Of a stretch of DNA of 64,000 nt, positions 19,411 through 29,588 are shown piece after piece. The position numbers and the translations under genes are program-made. A model generated the notes under the pieces. The model saw nothing but the letters and a program-made list of their open reading frames with translations. It ran no database searches and was not told where the DNA came from. Origin of the DNA: Fukatsuia anoeciicola (GTDB lineage Bacteria > Pseudomonadota > Gammaproteobacteria > Enterobacterales > Enterobacteriaceae); contig NZ_OZ060923.1 in the NCBI RefSeq assembly GCF_964059965.1, forward strand, positions 1,043,341 to 1,107,340. Reading direction: 5' to 3'. The stretch's first letter is position 1. Every line of letters begins with the position of its first letter.

Positions 19411-20349
19411 TCAATTACAATAATAATTGTTACTTTAGGATACTTTTAAATACTTAGAAATTAAGTCTTAGATCATTATAGATATAAAATATTGTTATTA
19501 ACATTGTAATCAAAAATATTAATAATTAATAATATTTCTTAAAAATACCTAATAAATTAATGTGTATTCTAGTTAATAAAATATAAATAGATAAGCAATC
19601 TTAATATTATGCATAAATAAATTATTTATACATTAAGCATTAAGTTGTAAAGTTATTATTATAGTTTATGTTTTATTTTTACTAAAACTTATTATATAAT
19701 ATTAATAATAGTATTAGCATCATATTCAGATCAACACCCATAATATTAGTATAACTAAACACTATAGTATCTAATTTTATTACTCGTTATTTTTGATTAA
19801 AAATATATTGATCCTGAATATAATAATAAATTTTAGATTAATTTTTTATCAATTTAATAAAATTATTTTATAAAAAATAAGTAATATAGATACTATAATA
19901 GATAGTAATATTAAAATTATAAAATTTTAGCATTATTAGTTTTAATAATAAATACACAGGTATTTGTGCTATTATTTTTTAAATAATTATTACTATATAG
20001 TATTTTTATAGTGAACTGTAAAATACTATATAGTAAATATAATAATATTATTAATAATAATTAAGCTATTCTAGTATTTAATATATAAAGTTATTATTTT
20101 ATAATAATTTTTGCTATTTTTTTATATAGATAGATAGTATTTAATTACTATTAATTTATAGTATTAATTATAATTATTTTGCTATTTTATAGTAGTCGTA
20201 TGCTACTATAGATATGCTGTAATAAATCTATAGAAAAATACTTTGATAATTTTTTCTAATTATATATTATTATTTATATAGTCACTAGTTAGTTGTTTAA
20301 AAAAATTTTTTTAACCAACATAGTAATTTTTACTCTATATCAATACTTA

Positions 20350-20387
20350 AAATAATAATTAATTACTTATGTAATTAATTATTATTT
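20350..20387. repeat. Perfect inverted repeat, 17-bp arms
   Basis: Arms 20350-20366 and 20371-20387 are exact complements with a 4-base loop (ttat). All bases but two are A/T. It is directly followed by a second perfect hairpin. Confidence 0.75.
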
Positions 20388-20389
20388 AA

Positions 20390-20420
20390 ATTATCAACTA
20401 CTATAAAAGTAGTTGATAAT
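20390..20420. terminator. Perfect 12-bp hairpin, terminator-like, without a flanking gene
   Basis: Arms 20390-20401 and 20409-20420 pair perfectly around a 7-base loop and are followed by an A-run (a T-run on the minus strand). The nearest genes are yjgA (1.3 kb left) and coaD (1.1 kb right). It may be the terminator of a deleted gene. Confidence 0.55.
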
Positions 20421-21526
20421 AAAAAATATAATATTATAGCTATTAAAATAAAATCTTAACAGTAAGATTAGGATTGCTATCCTTAATCTATATACTACTA
20501 TTTATAAGGTATATATTTCTTAAGCTTTATAATATATAGTTTGTAACTTGAAAGATTATTTGAATGTAATAAAATACTTATTTGCTTGATAGTTATTCAA
20601 AATAAAGTACTATTATTGATTAAATATCTACTTTTTATTACTTAGATTAGTAGCTTATAACTTCTCAATTTATAAAATTTAGATAATATATTATTTTAAT
20701 CAAGCATCTTAATATAAGAATTATATTAATATTAATTAATAAGATTTTGATAAATTAAGACAATTAGTACTATGTTGTGTTATGCTATACTAATAGTGAC
20801 TATACTCTAAGATTAATATTAATAAAAATGACTATTAAATTTAAAATTACTATTAAAAATAATATTCTTAGCAATCAACTAACATAGTTTATAACTATAA
20901 TAAACATAACTTTTAGAAAATTTTTAACTTTATTATCCCTTCATGTTATTCATTTGCATCTTTGCTATAAATATTAATATAGTAATACTACTATGCGTAA
21001 ATTGCTGAATGATGATTTTACTTGAAGTGATTTCTTTTAATAGTAATTTACTGTATTTAATCTGTTATAATTTTAGATTTTTAATAAAAGTAACCTAGTC
21101 ATAGGAGACTTAGGTAGTTTAATATTGTAAATAAGGTAAATTGTTATTTTTCGCTATTTTGTTTATACTGTTAGTACTTTTTTCTAATCATAACTGTTAT
21201 TAATAAGATTTCTAATGATAAATAAAATTTATTATTCACTTTCATTAATAAAAATTTACTAATAAATAAATTACCTTACACTAATTACATAGTTAATAAA
21301 AATAATAATAGATTTTTTATAACCATCATCAATAACATAAAATTAAGATATTTTATATACAGGAATTACATAGCATAGTAAATACTAATAACACATAGTT
21401 ACTATAATAAATAACTAGTAGTAATATACTTATATTATTACTTATTTTTACAAGTAATTTATATGATCCATATTGTACATAGCTATATAAGAGATTTTAA
21501 ATAATTTCTATAATAAATGAGTAAGT

Positions 21527-22054
21527 ATGACTACTAAAGCAATCTATCCTGGTACATTTGATCCCATTACTAATGGGCACTTAGACTTATTAACACGAGC
21601 AGCAACTATATTCGAAAAAGTTATTGTAGTAATTGCTGTTAGCACTACTAAACAGCCACTGTTTGCTCTAGAAGAGCGTATTAGACTAGTAAAAAATGTT
21701 ACTCATACTATTAAAAATGTTGAAGTTATTGATTTTAATGGATTAATTGTTAATTTTGCGCAAGAAAAAAAAATTAACATCTTAATTCGTGGGTTACGTT
21801 CTGCTACAGATTTTGACTATGAATACCAGCTAGAAAAAATAAATCGCCATTTAATGCCATGGTTAGAAACTTTATTCCTATTACCTTCAGAAAAGTATTC
21901 ATTTATTTCTTCAACATTAGTAAAAAAAATTGCTTTTCAAGGAGGTAATATCACTTCTTTACTTCCTGATTTAGTTATGCAAGCTTTGTTAGCTAAGGTA
22001 GCGCGCATTAATAAATTTCTTATAAAATCTACCTGCATATCTACATATATATAA
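21527..22054 (+). CDS. coaD: Phosphopantetheine adenylyltransferase
   Basis: CoaD makes dephospho-CoA from 4'-phosphopantetheine and ATP, the penultimate CoA step. The 175-residue protein matches E. coli CoaD (159) from the N-terminal AIYPGTFDPITNGH, which includes the nucleotidyltransferase (T/H)xGH motif at residues 15-18, through LIRGLRSATDFDYEYQ and the SFISST.VK motif near 125-134. The last 16 or so residues are an extension rich in Lys/Ile/Thr with no counterpart, probably read-through into decayed sequence. It is convergent with mutM, as in E. coli; kdtA upstream is absent. Confidence 0.96.
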   Translation: MTTKAIYPGTFDPITNGHLDLLTRAATIFEKVIVVIAVSTTKQPLFALEERIRLVKNVTHTIKNVEVIDFNGLIVNFAQEKKINILIRGLRSATDFDYEYQLEKINRHLMPWLETLFLLPSEKYSFISSTLVKKIAFQGGNITSLLPDLVMQALLAKVARINKFLIKSTCISTYI

Positions 22055-22176
22055 ATATATGCTATAAATTTTAGTTAGTTATGCTAATAATTACTATTTA
22101 CTAGTGTATATACGAGTATAGTAGCTACGTACTAAATTCTTAGCTTATTATAGTATTCATTATAATTTTAAGAAAC

Positions 22177-22986
22177 TCAATGTTGGCAATGACGACAAAA
22201 AAAGGTACTACGTTGCCTTTGTTTTACCATTTCAATAATATGTGTGCATCTGTAACAATATTTACCAGCACGACCATATACCTGTAACTGTTGGGTAAAA
22301 TAACCTGGTTTACCATCTAATTGCAAAAAATTACATAACGTAGTTCCTCCTTGCTCGATAGAATCTAATAACACTGTTTTGATAGCGCTTACTAATAGGT
22401 TACTTTCATTTTTTGTTAACGAACCTGCTAAACGCTCTGGTAAAATTTTAGCAAAAAATAATGACTCACTAGCATAAATATTACCTATACCGACTACAAT
22501 TTTATTATTCATTAACCAAGACTTAATTGGTGTACGTTTACCTCGAGATTTTTCAAATAGATAGTGTTTGTTAAATTCCATGGTTAAAGGTTCTACTCCT
22601 AACTGTGTAAAAATACGACAATTAGTAAAATTTTCGGCCCATAACCAGGCACCAAAACGACGTGGGTCATTGTAACGTAATATTTTATTATTACTAATTA
22701 TCAGATCAATATGATCGTGTTTTTTAGCCATTACTCCCTGTGGTAAAACTTTTAAGCAACCAGACATACCAAAATGAACAATAATCCATCCTGTTGGTAG
22801 TTCAATTAATAGATATTTAGCACGACGCTGTACACTTAAGATTATTTGATTAGTTAAACTAAGGATCTCATTGGAAATTGGCCAACGTAGATGTGGATTT
22901 CTAATTATTGTATAAAGAATTGTTTGATTAATAAGATATGGCTCTATCCCGCGACGAGTTGTTTCAACTTCAGGTAATTCCGGCAT
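22177..22986 (-). CDS. mutM: Formamidopyrimidine-DNA glycosylase (Fpg)
   Basis: MutM excises 8-oxoguanine and other oxidised purines and nicks the abasic site. At 269 residues it equals E. coli length. All key features are intact: catalytic Pro2-Glu3 (MPELPEVE), Lys57 in RRAKYLL, the H2TH region VGIGNIYASE near 165-175 and the C-terminal zinc finger with four cysteines (C..C at about 245-248 and C..C near 264-267). Retention of a repair enzyme against G-to-T changes is notable in a strongly AT-biased genome. The rpmG/rpmB genes that follow mutM in E. coli are not adjacent. Confidence 0.97.
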   Translation of the reverse strand: MPELPEVETTRRGIEPYLINQTILYTIIRNPHLRWPISNEILSLTNQIILSVQRRAKYLLIELPTGWIIVHFGMSGCLKVLPQGVMAKKHDHIDLIISNNKILRYNDPRRFGAWLWAENFTNCRIFTQLGVEPLTMEFNKHYLFEKSRGKRTPIKSWLMNNKIVVGIGNIYASESLFFAKILPERLAGSLTKNESNLLVSAIKTVLLDSIEQGGTTLCNFLQLDGKPGYFTQQLQVYGRAGKYCYRCTHIIEMVKQRQRSTFFCRHCQH

Positions 22987-23707
22987 ATCAATTGTATTCT
23001 CTTGTTTATAGATATAATGAAAAACAAATTTTTTTATAATCTAAATTATCAATCGTTATTAACACTATATAGTTAGTAACTAATAGCAATAATTATGCCA
23101 GATTTACTTTAGTAAATAAAATAAAATAATACATCTATATTAGCTCGATAAAAAATTATTTTTATACCTAAATACTTTATAATATTTAATTTTTTTCTGA
23201 TTATTATTGTTATTATTTTTATCTAATTAATATACTATAAAGGTAGAATTTTTAATGATGCTCTATAATAATGATAATATTAAAGATACACAGAATACTA
23301 ATTCTGTCAGTTATTGCTATAATTAGTAGTAATATTCTACAAATTTAATAATTTAAGTTAATATTTTAGTTATTATTAAAATTTTTAGTAGATTTGACTA
23401 GTAAATATATACTATGAATATGTTAAAATTATTATTTTAGTAACTAAAATTTATATAATTTCTAATACCATAATATTTAATTAATTATAGTAATTTTACT
23501 ATGAGCACTATTATGTGTAATTACGAGATTGTTTACCTTAAACTATATTTATAATACTATATTTTATAAAACTTATAGGTAAGCACTTTATTAATAAAAT
23601 ATTTGCATAGTATTAATTTAATAAGCTTTTATTATAGATACTTTATTTACGTAATTACATAAATAAAGTTTATAATTTTTATTATTTCATTTACTATCTT
23701 TTAATTA
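22987..23707. other. Gene-free AT-rich gap
   Basis: Nothing is supported except a small hairpin at 23290-23307 (ACAGAAT / ATTCTGT, 4-base loop). truD and surE, which follow ispF in E. coli, would be on this side of ispF but are not adjacent to it. Confidence 0.5.
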
Positions 23708-24184
23708 TTAAGATGCTTTTAATAAAGCAATAGCTTTGCAGGCAATACCTTCTTCACGCCCGATAAAACCTAATTTTTCTGTAGTCGTAGCCTTAATACT
23801 AATATTATCTTTATGACATTGTAGAAGATTTGCAAGATTATCTCGCATCTGTGGAATATAAGGTGTTATTTTAGGTACTTGTGCAATGATAGTAGTATCA
23901 ATATTAGCTAGATGATAACCTTTATTACTAACATAATTATAAGTTTTATGTAGCAAAATAGAGCTATCGATATCCTTTAGTAATGGATTGCTATCAGGAA
24001 ATAATTGACCAATATCTCCAAGAGCGGCAGCACCGAGTAATGCATCAATAATAGCATGCAATAATACGTCACCATCAGAATGTGCTAGTACACTTTGTGC
24101 ATAAGGTATAGTAATAGTGCCAATTATTAACGGATTCTTGCCTCCAAATTTATGTACATCAAAACCTTGTCCTACACGTATCAT
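23708..24184 (-). CDS. ispF: 2-C-methyl-D-erythritol 2,4-cyclodiphosphate synthase
   Basis: IspF forms the cyclic diphosphate in the MEP isoprenoid pathway, feeding ubiquinone and undecaprenyl phosphate. The 158-residue protein matches E. coli IspF (159). Zinc ligands are visible in GFDVH (Asp9, His11) and in AHSDGD (His43). The LGAAALGDIGxLFPD loop and the ATTTEKLGFIGREEGIA segment are intact. It is seven bases downstream of ispD in the ancestral ftsB-ispD-ispF operon; truD and surE, which follow in E. coli, are missing here. Confidence 0.97.
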   Translation of the reverse strand: MIRVGQGFDVHKFGGKNPLIIGTITIPYAQSVLAHSDGDVLLHAIIDALLGAAALGDIGQLFPDSNPLLKDIDSSILLHKTYNYVSNKGYHLANIDTTIIAQVPKITPYIPQMRDNLANLLQCHKDNISIKATTTEKLGFIGREEGIACKAIALLKAS

Positions 24185-24191
24185 TTTACTC

Positions 24192-24911
24192 CTAATAATT
24201 TCTATAAGTTAAATAAAATTCAGCTAAGGCTAAATCTTCTGGGTATGTTACTTTGATATTATCAGATCGACCATTAATTAATTGTGGATAATAACCACAA
24301 TATTCTAGTGCAGCAGCTTCATCCGTTATTTCCACTTTTTTATCTATAGCACATGATAAGCAAGTTTTTAATAATTCAAATGGGAAAAATTGTGGCGTAA
24401 GAGCATGCCAAAGTTGTTGTCGCTCTATAGTATGAGCAATAATTACCTTACCCATAATAATAGGCGCTACAGCTCGTTTTATTGTATCACGTACTGGTGT
24501 TGCTAATATACCACCAGTCTTACTCTGCCCGATTATATTTAATAAAATATCTAAATCATAACGACACAAACAGGGACGCACAGCATCATGTACAAGAATC
24601 CATATAGATTTATTTGTATTTTTTTTTACATGTTGTAACCCTGCCATTACCGAATCAACACGTTTATCACCACCATAAACTACACTAATTTTATCATTAT
24701 CTGCAATTGGTAAAGAGAAAAATAGATTATCTTGCTGATTAAGCACAACAATAATATGATTTATAATTGGATTATATAATAGAGTCTCAATTGCATGTTC
24801 AAGTATTGTTTTATCTCTAAGTATTAGATATTGCTTAGGACAGGTAGTTTGCATACGACTACCAATTCCAGCAGCAGGTAGTATAGCAATTACTTCATAA
24901 AAAGAATTCAT
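24192..24911 (-). CDS. ispD: 2-C-methyl-D-erythritol 4-phosphate cytidylyltransferase
   Basis: IspD transfers CMP to MEP, the third step of the non-mevalonate isoprenoid route. The 239-residue protein matches E. coli IspD (236). The N-terminal nucleotide-binding motif LPAAGIGSRMxxxCPKQY is at about residues 11-28. VHDAVRPC is at about 107-114, and TPVRDTIK and TDEAAALE-type segments follow. Its start overlaps the ftsB stop by four bases (ATGA type), so the two are translationally coupled. It partners ispF just downstream. Confidence 0.97.
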   Translation of the reverse strand: MNSFYEVIAILPAAGIGSRMQTTCPKQYLILRDKTILEHAIETLLYNPIINHIIVVLNQQDNLFFSLPIADNDKISVVYGGDKRVDSVMAGLQHVKKNTNKSIWILVHDAVRPCLCRYDLDILLNIIGQSKTGGILATPVRDTIKRAVAPIIMGKVIIAHTIERQQLWHALTPQFFPFELLKTCLSCAIDKKVEITDEAAALEYCGYYPQLINGRSDNIKVTYPEDLALAEFYLTYRNY

Positions 24912-25216
24912 TTTTTATTATTTTGTTTTATTTTATTTTTTGATTGTTCAGGAACTAGACGATAAAAACTTTCATTAGGTTTAATCATTCCTAATTCATT
25001 GCGTGCACGTTCTTCGATTGCCTCTTGACCAATATTTAAATCATTAATTTCAGTAAATAACTGATCATTACGTACTTTAAGTTTGTGATTATTTATTTCT
25101 TGTGCTAAAATATAATTTTTAATGTAGAAAAAATCATGAATACCATTCTTGCCAAACCATAGTGAATATTGTAACCAACTAAATAAAATTAATAATATCA
25201 TTATAAGTTTTCCCAT
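24908..25216 (-). CDS. ftsB: Cell division protein FtsB
   Basis: FtsB is a bitopic divisome protein that joins FtsL and FtsQ. The 102-residue protein matches E. coli FtsB (103). A short cytoplasmic MGK precedes a transmembrane helix (about 4-20), then comes the conserved WFGKNGIHD and a periplasmic coiled coil (about 35-65). The NDQLFTEINDLN, GQEAIEERARNELGM and ESFYRLVP motifs are present. The Lys/Asn-rich tail is variable. An aggggat site sits just before the ATG. It leads the ftsB-ispD-ispF operon and indicates that the septal machinery is still in use. Confidence 0.96.
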   Translation of the reverse strand: MGKLIMILLILFSWLQYSLWFGKNGIHDFFYIKNYILAQEINNHKLKVRNDQLFTEINDLNIGQEAIEERARNELGMIKPNESFYRLVPEQSKNKIKQNNKK

Positions 25217-26912
25217 TTTATCCCCTAAAACTGAATAATCATCTTACAATTTTCTCGAGCTCTGCTCTGAGAGTAGATTTTTTGAAAATATAGATTAAGA
25301 ATAATTTTAAGCAACAATCCATATAGTTAATCTAAATAGCGGATAAAATTTAATGGTAAAAAAACAAATAAGATACATTAAAATATATAAAAAAAATCAA
25401 AGTGTAGTAAGTAATAAATTAGATTTTTTATCTATTTATCTTTATTTTAAGAATCTTTAAAGAAATTTTAAGAAATTTTAATACATTAATAAATCTATTG
25501 ATTAGGTTAAGATATTTTCAATAAATTCTATTTATCTACATTATTATGGATAATAAAAATTACTTACTATAAGATAGTATCTATGTATTTATAGATAATA
25601 TAAAAAATATAATTTATTTTATTTCTATGATATGTACTAAAAAATGCCTATTACCATTATGAATGACTTACTCTATCTAGTTTGGTTATCTGCCTATAAA
25701 AATATCTTATACAACTATAATCATTGCTGATAACTTAGTTACCTAAAAAACTCGCTGATTAAAATTTTAATTAGTAAAAAATAATAAAATAAAAAAATAG
25801 ATAATAATATTATTAAATAATTTTTTTTGTTAGATATTTATTAAATTTTTATATTTTATATTTTATTTTAAATATTTTTAGATTTTAATATAAAAAATAA
25901 TAAAAATAATATTTTATTTTTTATGTATAATAAGTAAGGGAAATAAAAAATTTGAGTTTATTTTTTAAGAATTACTTAGCTAAATATAGCATATACAAAA
26001 AATTTTAAATAAATTCTTGTAATATACAGTAATTATTGCTGTAAAATTAAGCAATTTAGTAATAAATTATAATTTATCAAACTAATAATATGTATTAGTT
26101 CTATATCTTAGTTAAACTACTAATAACTACTATATTATTTATTTATATTCCTTTAAATAATTTATTCTGAATTTTTTCGCTACACTTAGATAAGAAAAAT
26201 AGAAAAAAATTAGTTTATTATTTTTCAATAAGAATCTTATAAAATAAGAAACAAGGAAAGTACTAAAAAATTTCTTAACTAAATTGATATTAAATGTACA
26301 TATTTAAAAAGATGATAGATTTTAAATAAAAGATAAGCGTAAACAAAAAACTAAAAAATTTAAATTATATTTAAAATACTATTTATTAATAGTCCTTATA
26401 TCTAATAGAGTATAGATTTATTTTTCTATTAGCTGAAGCTATAGATAAATAATAATCTATATTATTACAATAATTAAATAATAGACAATATGCTAAAGTA
26501 TACTACTTCTAAACTAGTTAATAATAAAACTATATTAAAAACTACAGTTTATGAGTATATTCTTATTAACATCATAGAAAAACTAATTAAAAGTCTTAAA
26601 AATAATCAAGTAATCACTAATAAAAAGCAAAATAACTATCTACCTAGTAGGTGTTATATAACATGATTACTTTTATTAATTAACATTAATTATTTTTATA
26701 ATAAACTTATATGGTCTAATAGGTTCTAGAAAAATTTTATTGACTTATGTTAAGTACACAAGTTCATTAAAGATCTAATTTTACTTACTAATACTTTATC
26801 AAAAAAACTTAAAATTACTTGTTAACTTTTATGTTAGGTTAAAGTATTTCTTTAGAACATATAAATTATTCTAGATACACATTCCTTTCTATATTTGAAG
26901 ATAAAAAAACTA
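25217..26912. other. 1.7-kb gap upstream of ftsB and rnt
   Basis: Bases 25217-25275, just upstream of ftsB, are less AT-rich (with ctcgag and ctctgctctgagag) and probably hold its promoter and leader. The rest is AT-rich and gene-free. Repeat C copy 1 lies at about 26416-26580. Confidence 0.5.
26416..26580 (+). repeat. Dispersed short repeat C, copy 1
   Basis: The segment 'ttatttttctattagct' followed by 'gaagctata' and 'ataataatctat' resembles 29686-29730. A later segment with 'tattcttattaacatca' resembles 'gtactcattaacatca' at 29761. Spacing differs between copies by indels. A third copy is inverted at 4218-4265. Confidence 0.5.
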
Positions 26913-27557
26913 ATGGTAGATAAAATAAAATTAAACACCCTAAAAAACCGTTTTCAAGGTTATTATCCAGTGATAATTGATGTAGAAACTAGTGGTTTTA
27001 ATGCTCAAACTAATGCATTACTAGAAATTGCAGCAATTACTTTACAGATGAACGAAGAAGGCTGGTTAATATGTAATGAAATCTTACATTTTCACGTGCA
27101 ACCTTTTGAAGGTGCTATTTTAGAAGAAGATGCATTGAAATTTAATAGAATAAAAGAGCCTAAAAGTCTATTACGTGGTGCTATTAGTGAACAAGAAGCT
27201 TTAAATGCTTTATTTAAAAAAATAAAAATAGGACTTAAACACGAAGGATGTCGACGAGCAGTTATTGTTGCCCATAATGCTTATTTTGATCATAGTTTTA
27301 TTATGGCTGCTGCTAAACGATCTTTATTAGAAAAAAATCCATTTCACCCTTTTGTTACTTTTGATACTGCAGCATTAAGTGGTTTAGTATTAGGACAAAC
27401 GATATTGGCTAAAGCTTGTATTGCCGCTCAAATCGGATTTGATAATAAGCGGGCACATTCAGCTTTGTATGATACTAAGCAAACTGCAATATTATTTTGT
27501 GAACTAGTAAACCGCTGGAAACGCTTGGGTGGCTGGCCATTACCTAGCTCTAATTAA
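26913..27557 (+). CDS. rnt: Ribonuclease T
   Basis: RNase T is a DEDD-family 3'-5' exoribonuclease that trims tRNA, 5S and 23S rRNA ends and turns over tRNA-CCA. The chosen ATG at 26913 gives 214 residues, matching E. coli (215) from the first residues; a TTG six codons upstream has no family support. The DEDDh residues are visible: Asp and Glu in IDVETSG (about 23-29), Asp in AHNAYFDHSF (about 125), and His and Asp in HSALYDT (about 181-187). The C-terminal WKRLGGWPL is intact. It is convergent with grxD, the partial E. coli neighbourhood with lhr deleted. Confidence 0.96.
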   Translation: MVDKIKLNTLKNRFQGYYPVIIDVETSGFNAQTNALLEIAAITLQMNEEGWLICNEILHFHVQPFEGAILEEDALKFNRIKEPKSLLRGAISEQEALNALFKKIKIGLKHEGCRRAVIVAHNAYFDHSFIMAAAKRSLLEKNPFHPFVTFDTAALSGLVLGQTILAKACIAAQIGFDNKRAHSALYDTKQTAILFCELVNRWKRLGGWPLPSSN

Positions 27558-27724
27558 TAAGATTTTTATAAATTTTTCTTGTGACGCACTATATAGTATG
27601 AATTTAGCGTTATATAAGTACCACAAACTTTTATAGAGCTATGCTTAAATGTGTAATACTATACAGTTATTACCTATTTAGATGTTTTATTTTACACCAA
27701 AGATTTTAGTTTTTAAGAGATATA

Positions 27725-28069
27725 TTATACAGTTTTAGTCTGTTGTAGACAGTGTTTATTAATAGCTTTATTTATTAATAGCTGTAATGAACCAGTTCGA
27801 TACAGCTCATTTAAAATATCACAACCACCTATTAGTTCCCCATCAACCCAAAGTTGCGGGAAGGTTGGCCAATTAGCAAATTTAGGTAGTTCAGCTCGAA
27901 TATCATGGTTTTGTAAAATATCTACATAATTAAAAGATACACGACAGGCAGATAATACTTGTACTGCTTGCGCCGAAAAACCACAGTTTGGCAATTTAGG
28001 AGAACCTTTCATGTACAATAAAATTAGGTTTTCTGTAATTTGATTTTTAATTTTTTCAATAGTTGTCAT
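27725..28069 (-). CDS. grxD: Monothiol glutaredoxin Grx4
   Basis: GrxD carries and delivers 2Fe-2S clusters, usually as a homodimer or with BolA-type partners. The 114-residue protein matches E. coli Grx4 (115). The monothiol active site CGFS is at about residues 30-33 after KGSPKLPN. The glutathione-binding WPTFPQLWVDGELIGGCDI segment is at about 68-86. The C-terminal tail is divergent. It lies convergent with rnt, as in E. coli apart from loss of lhr between them. Confidence 0.97.
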   Translation of the reverse strand: MTTIEKIKNQITENLILLYMKGSPKLPNCGFSAQAVQVLSACRVSFNYVDILQNHDIRAELPKFANWPTFPQLWVDGELIGGCDILNELYRTGSLQLLINKAINKHCLQQTKTV

Positions 28070-28820
28070 TTATTATATCCTCAACAATATATTTAATTGT
28101 ATTACAGTTAAAATATATATTAATCTTTAACTATTATAAATTTCTCATATTTTACGGTAGCAACTTTATAATAGCATCCTGTTATTTAAATTAATGTGAG
28201 TTATGCAGTAACTATAAAATTTTAATGTAATTTATCTAAAAAATAAGTTTTACATTCTTACAATGTAAAGATTAATTCTTTATTATAAAATTAAAGTGCT
28301 AAAATTACACTAAATAAATTAAAAAATAATATAAACTATTTATGATTACTAATTATACACTATATCTTTAAACTAAAAGAGAAACTTACGTAAACTCGCA
28401 AAAGTAATTTTTATATAAATAATAATAAATACAGTAAATAAAATATTTAAAATAACTTAAATTAAAACCATCTCTCTAAGAATAGATTAATTTTAATTAA
28501 TCTATTCTTAGAGAGATGGTTAAGAGAAATATTTTCTTTAAATAAATTAGTTTTTAATTTAAAAGTTATTAATTTTTTATAATTATAATTACAAAAAATA
28601 TAAGTAAATATTAAAAATAAAACTATTATAATTAATCATTTTTATGTTGCAAATATATATAAATTATTTATAAGCTGATAAGGACTATAAATTTAATATT
28701 ATGGTATATTTATATCTTTATATACTTATGTAATATAAAAAAGTTATTCTATGCTTTTGCTTTATACAAGAATTGATATTTTTCAAAAATCTTCTTTATT
28801 AAGAAAATTGGAGAATAAGG
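28070..28820. other. Divergent spacer grxD/tpiA with a large palindrome
   Basis: A non-coding AT-rich spacer whose standout feature is the 56-base perfect palindrome at 28466-28521. Confidence 0.6.
28466..28521. repeat. Perfect inverted repeat, 27-bp arms
   Basis: Arms 28466-28492 and 28495-28521 are exact complements separated by two bases (tt). The outer third is mixed sequence (AACCATCTCTCTAAG) and therefore not a simple AT artefact. It sits between the divergent starts of grxD and tpiA, about 300 bases before tpiA. There is no T-run on either side that would make it a typical terminator. Confidence 0.9.
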
Positions 28821-29588
28821 ATGCGCTATCCCTTAGTTATAGGTAATTGGAAGTTAAACGGTAGTACTAAAATGATTAATACATTTATCCCAACACTGTT
28901 AAAAAAATTAAGTAAAATAAAAAAGTATAACTTAGTTATAGCTCCACCATTCGTTTATCTTTATCAGATTCAAAATCTACTTGCAGATAGTATTGCTAAA
29001 TTAGGCGCACAAAATGTAGATATAAATTCTTTTGGTGCTTTCACTGGTGAAATTTCTGCCGAAATACTGAAAGATATTGGTGCAAAATATATTATCATTG
29101 GTCATTCTGAGCGTCGCAATAATCATCGTGAAAGTAATAAGATTATCGCAAAAAAATTTGCTCTCTTAAAAGCAAAAAATTTAATTCCAGTACTTTGTAT
29201 CGGAGAATCTAAAATCGAAAATCAGGCAGAAGCAACACAAAGAATTTGCGCAAAACAATTAGATGCTATATTAAAAACTTCAGGTAATAAAGCATTTGAA
29301 AATACAGTTATTGCTTACGAACCTCTCTGGGCAATTGGTAATGGTAAATCTGCAATACCAGAAGAAGTTCAGAAGGTGCATAAATTTATCCGTAACTATA
29401 TTACACAAAAAGATGCTAACAGTGCAAAAAAAGTAATTATTCAATACGGAGGATCTGTTAATCCTACTAATGCTGCTCAATTATTTAAACAGCCTGATAT
29501 CGATGGTGCACTAGTAGGTGCAGCATCATTAAAGGTAGATGAACTTGTAGCAATAGTTAAAGCAGCAGTAGATGCTAAGCAAAATTAA
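28821..29588 (+). CDS. tpiA: Triosephosphate isomerase
   Basis: TpiA interconverts dihydroxyacetone phosphate and glyceraldehyde 3-phosphate. At 255 residues it equals E. coli length. Catalytic residues are present: Lys in GNWKLNG (about 11), His in IGHSERR (about 95) and the catalytic Glu in AYEPLWAIGNGK (about 166), with the flexible loop right after. The phosphate-gripping IQYGGSVNPTNA and DGALVGAASL segments are intact. A ggagaataagg ribosome-binding region precedes the ATG. It stands alone without recognisable neighbours. Confidence 0.97.
   Translation: MRYPLVIGNWKLNGSTKMINTFIPTLLKKLSKIKKYNLVIAPPFVYLYQIQNLLADSIAKLGAQNVDINSFGAFTGEISAEILKDIGAKYIIIGHSERRNNHRESNKIIAKKFALLKAKNLIPVLCIGESKIENQAEATQRICAKQLDAILKTSGNKAFENTVIAYEPLWAIGNGKSAIPEEVQKVHKFIRNYITQKDANSAKKVIIQYGGSVNPTNAAQLFKQPDIDGALVGAASLKVDELVAIVKAAVDAKQN

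Larger units (their letters stand above)
19096..21526. other. 2.4-kb gene-free AT-rich gap
   Basis: No coding frame is seen. It contains repeat B copy 1 (19221-19410) and two adjacent perfect hairpins (20350-20387 and 20390-20420). The rest shows no feature I can support. Confidence 0.6.

Noticed and set aside
26895..26912. TTG start for rnt
   Set aside because: The ATG at 26913 aligns with the E. coli N-terminus and needs no rare start.
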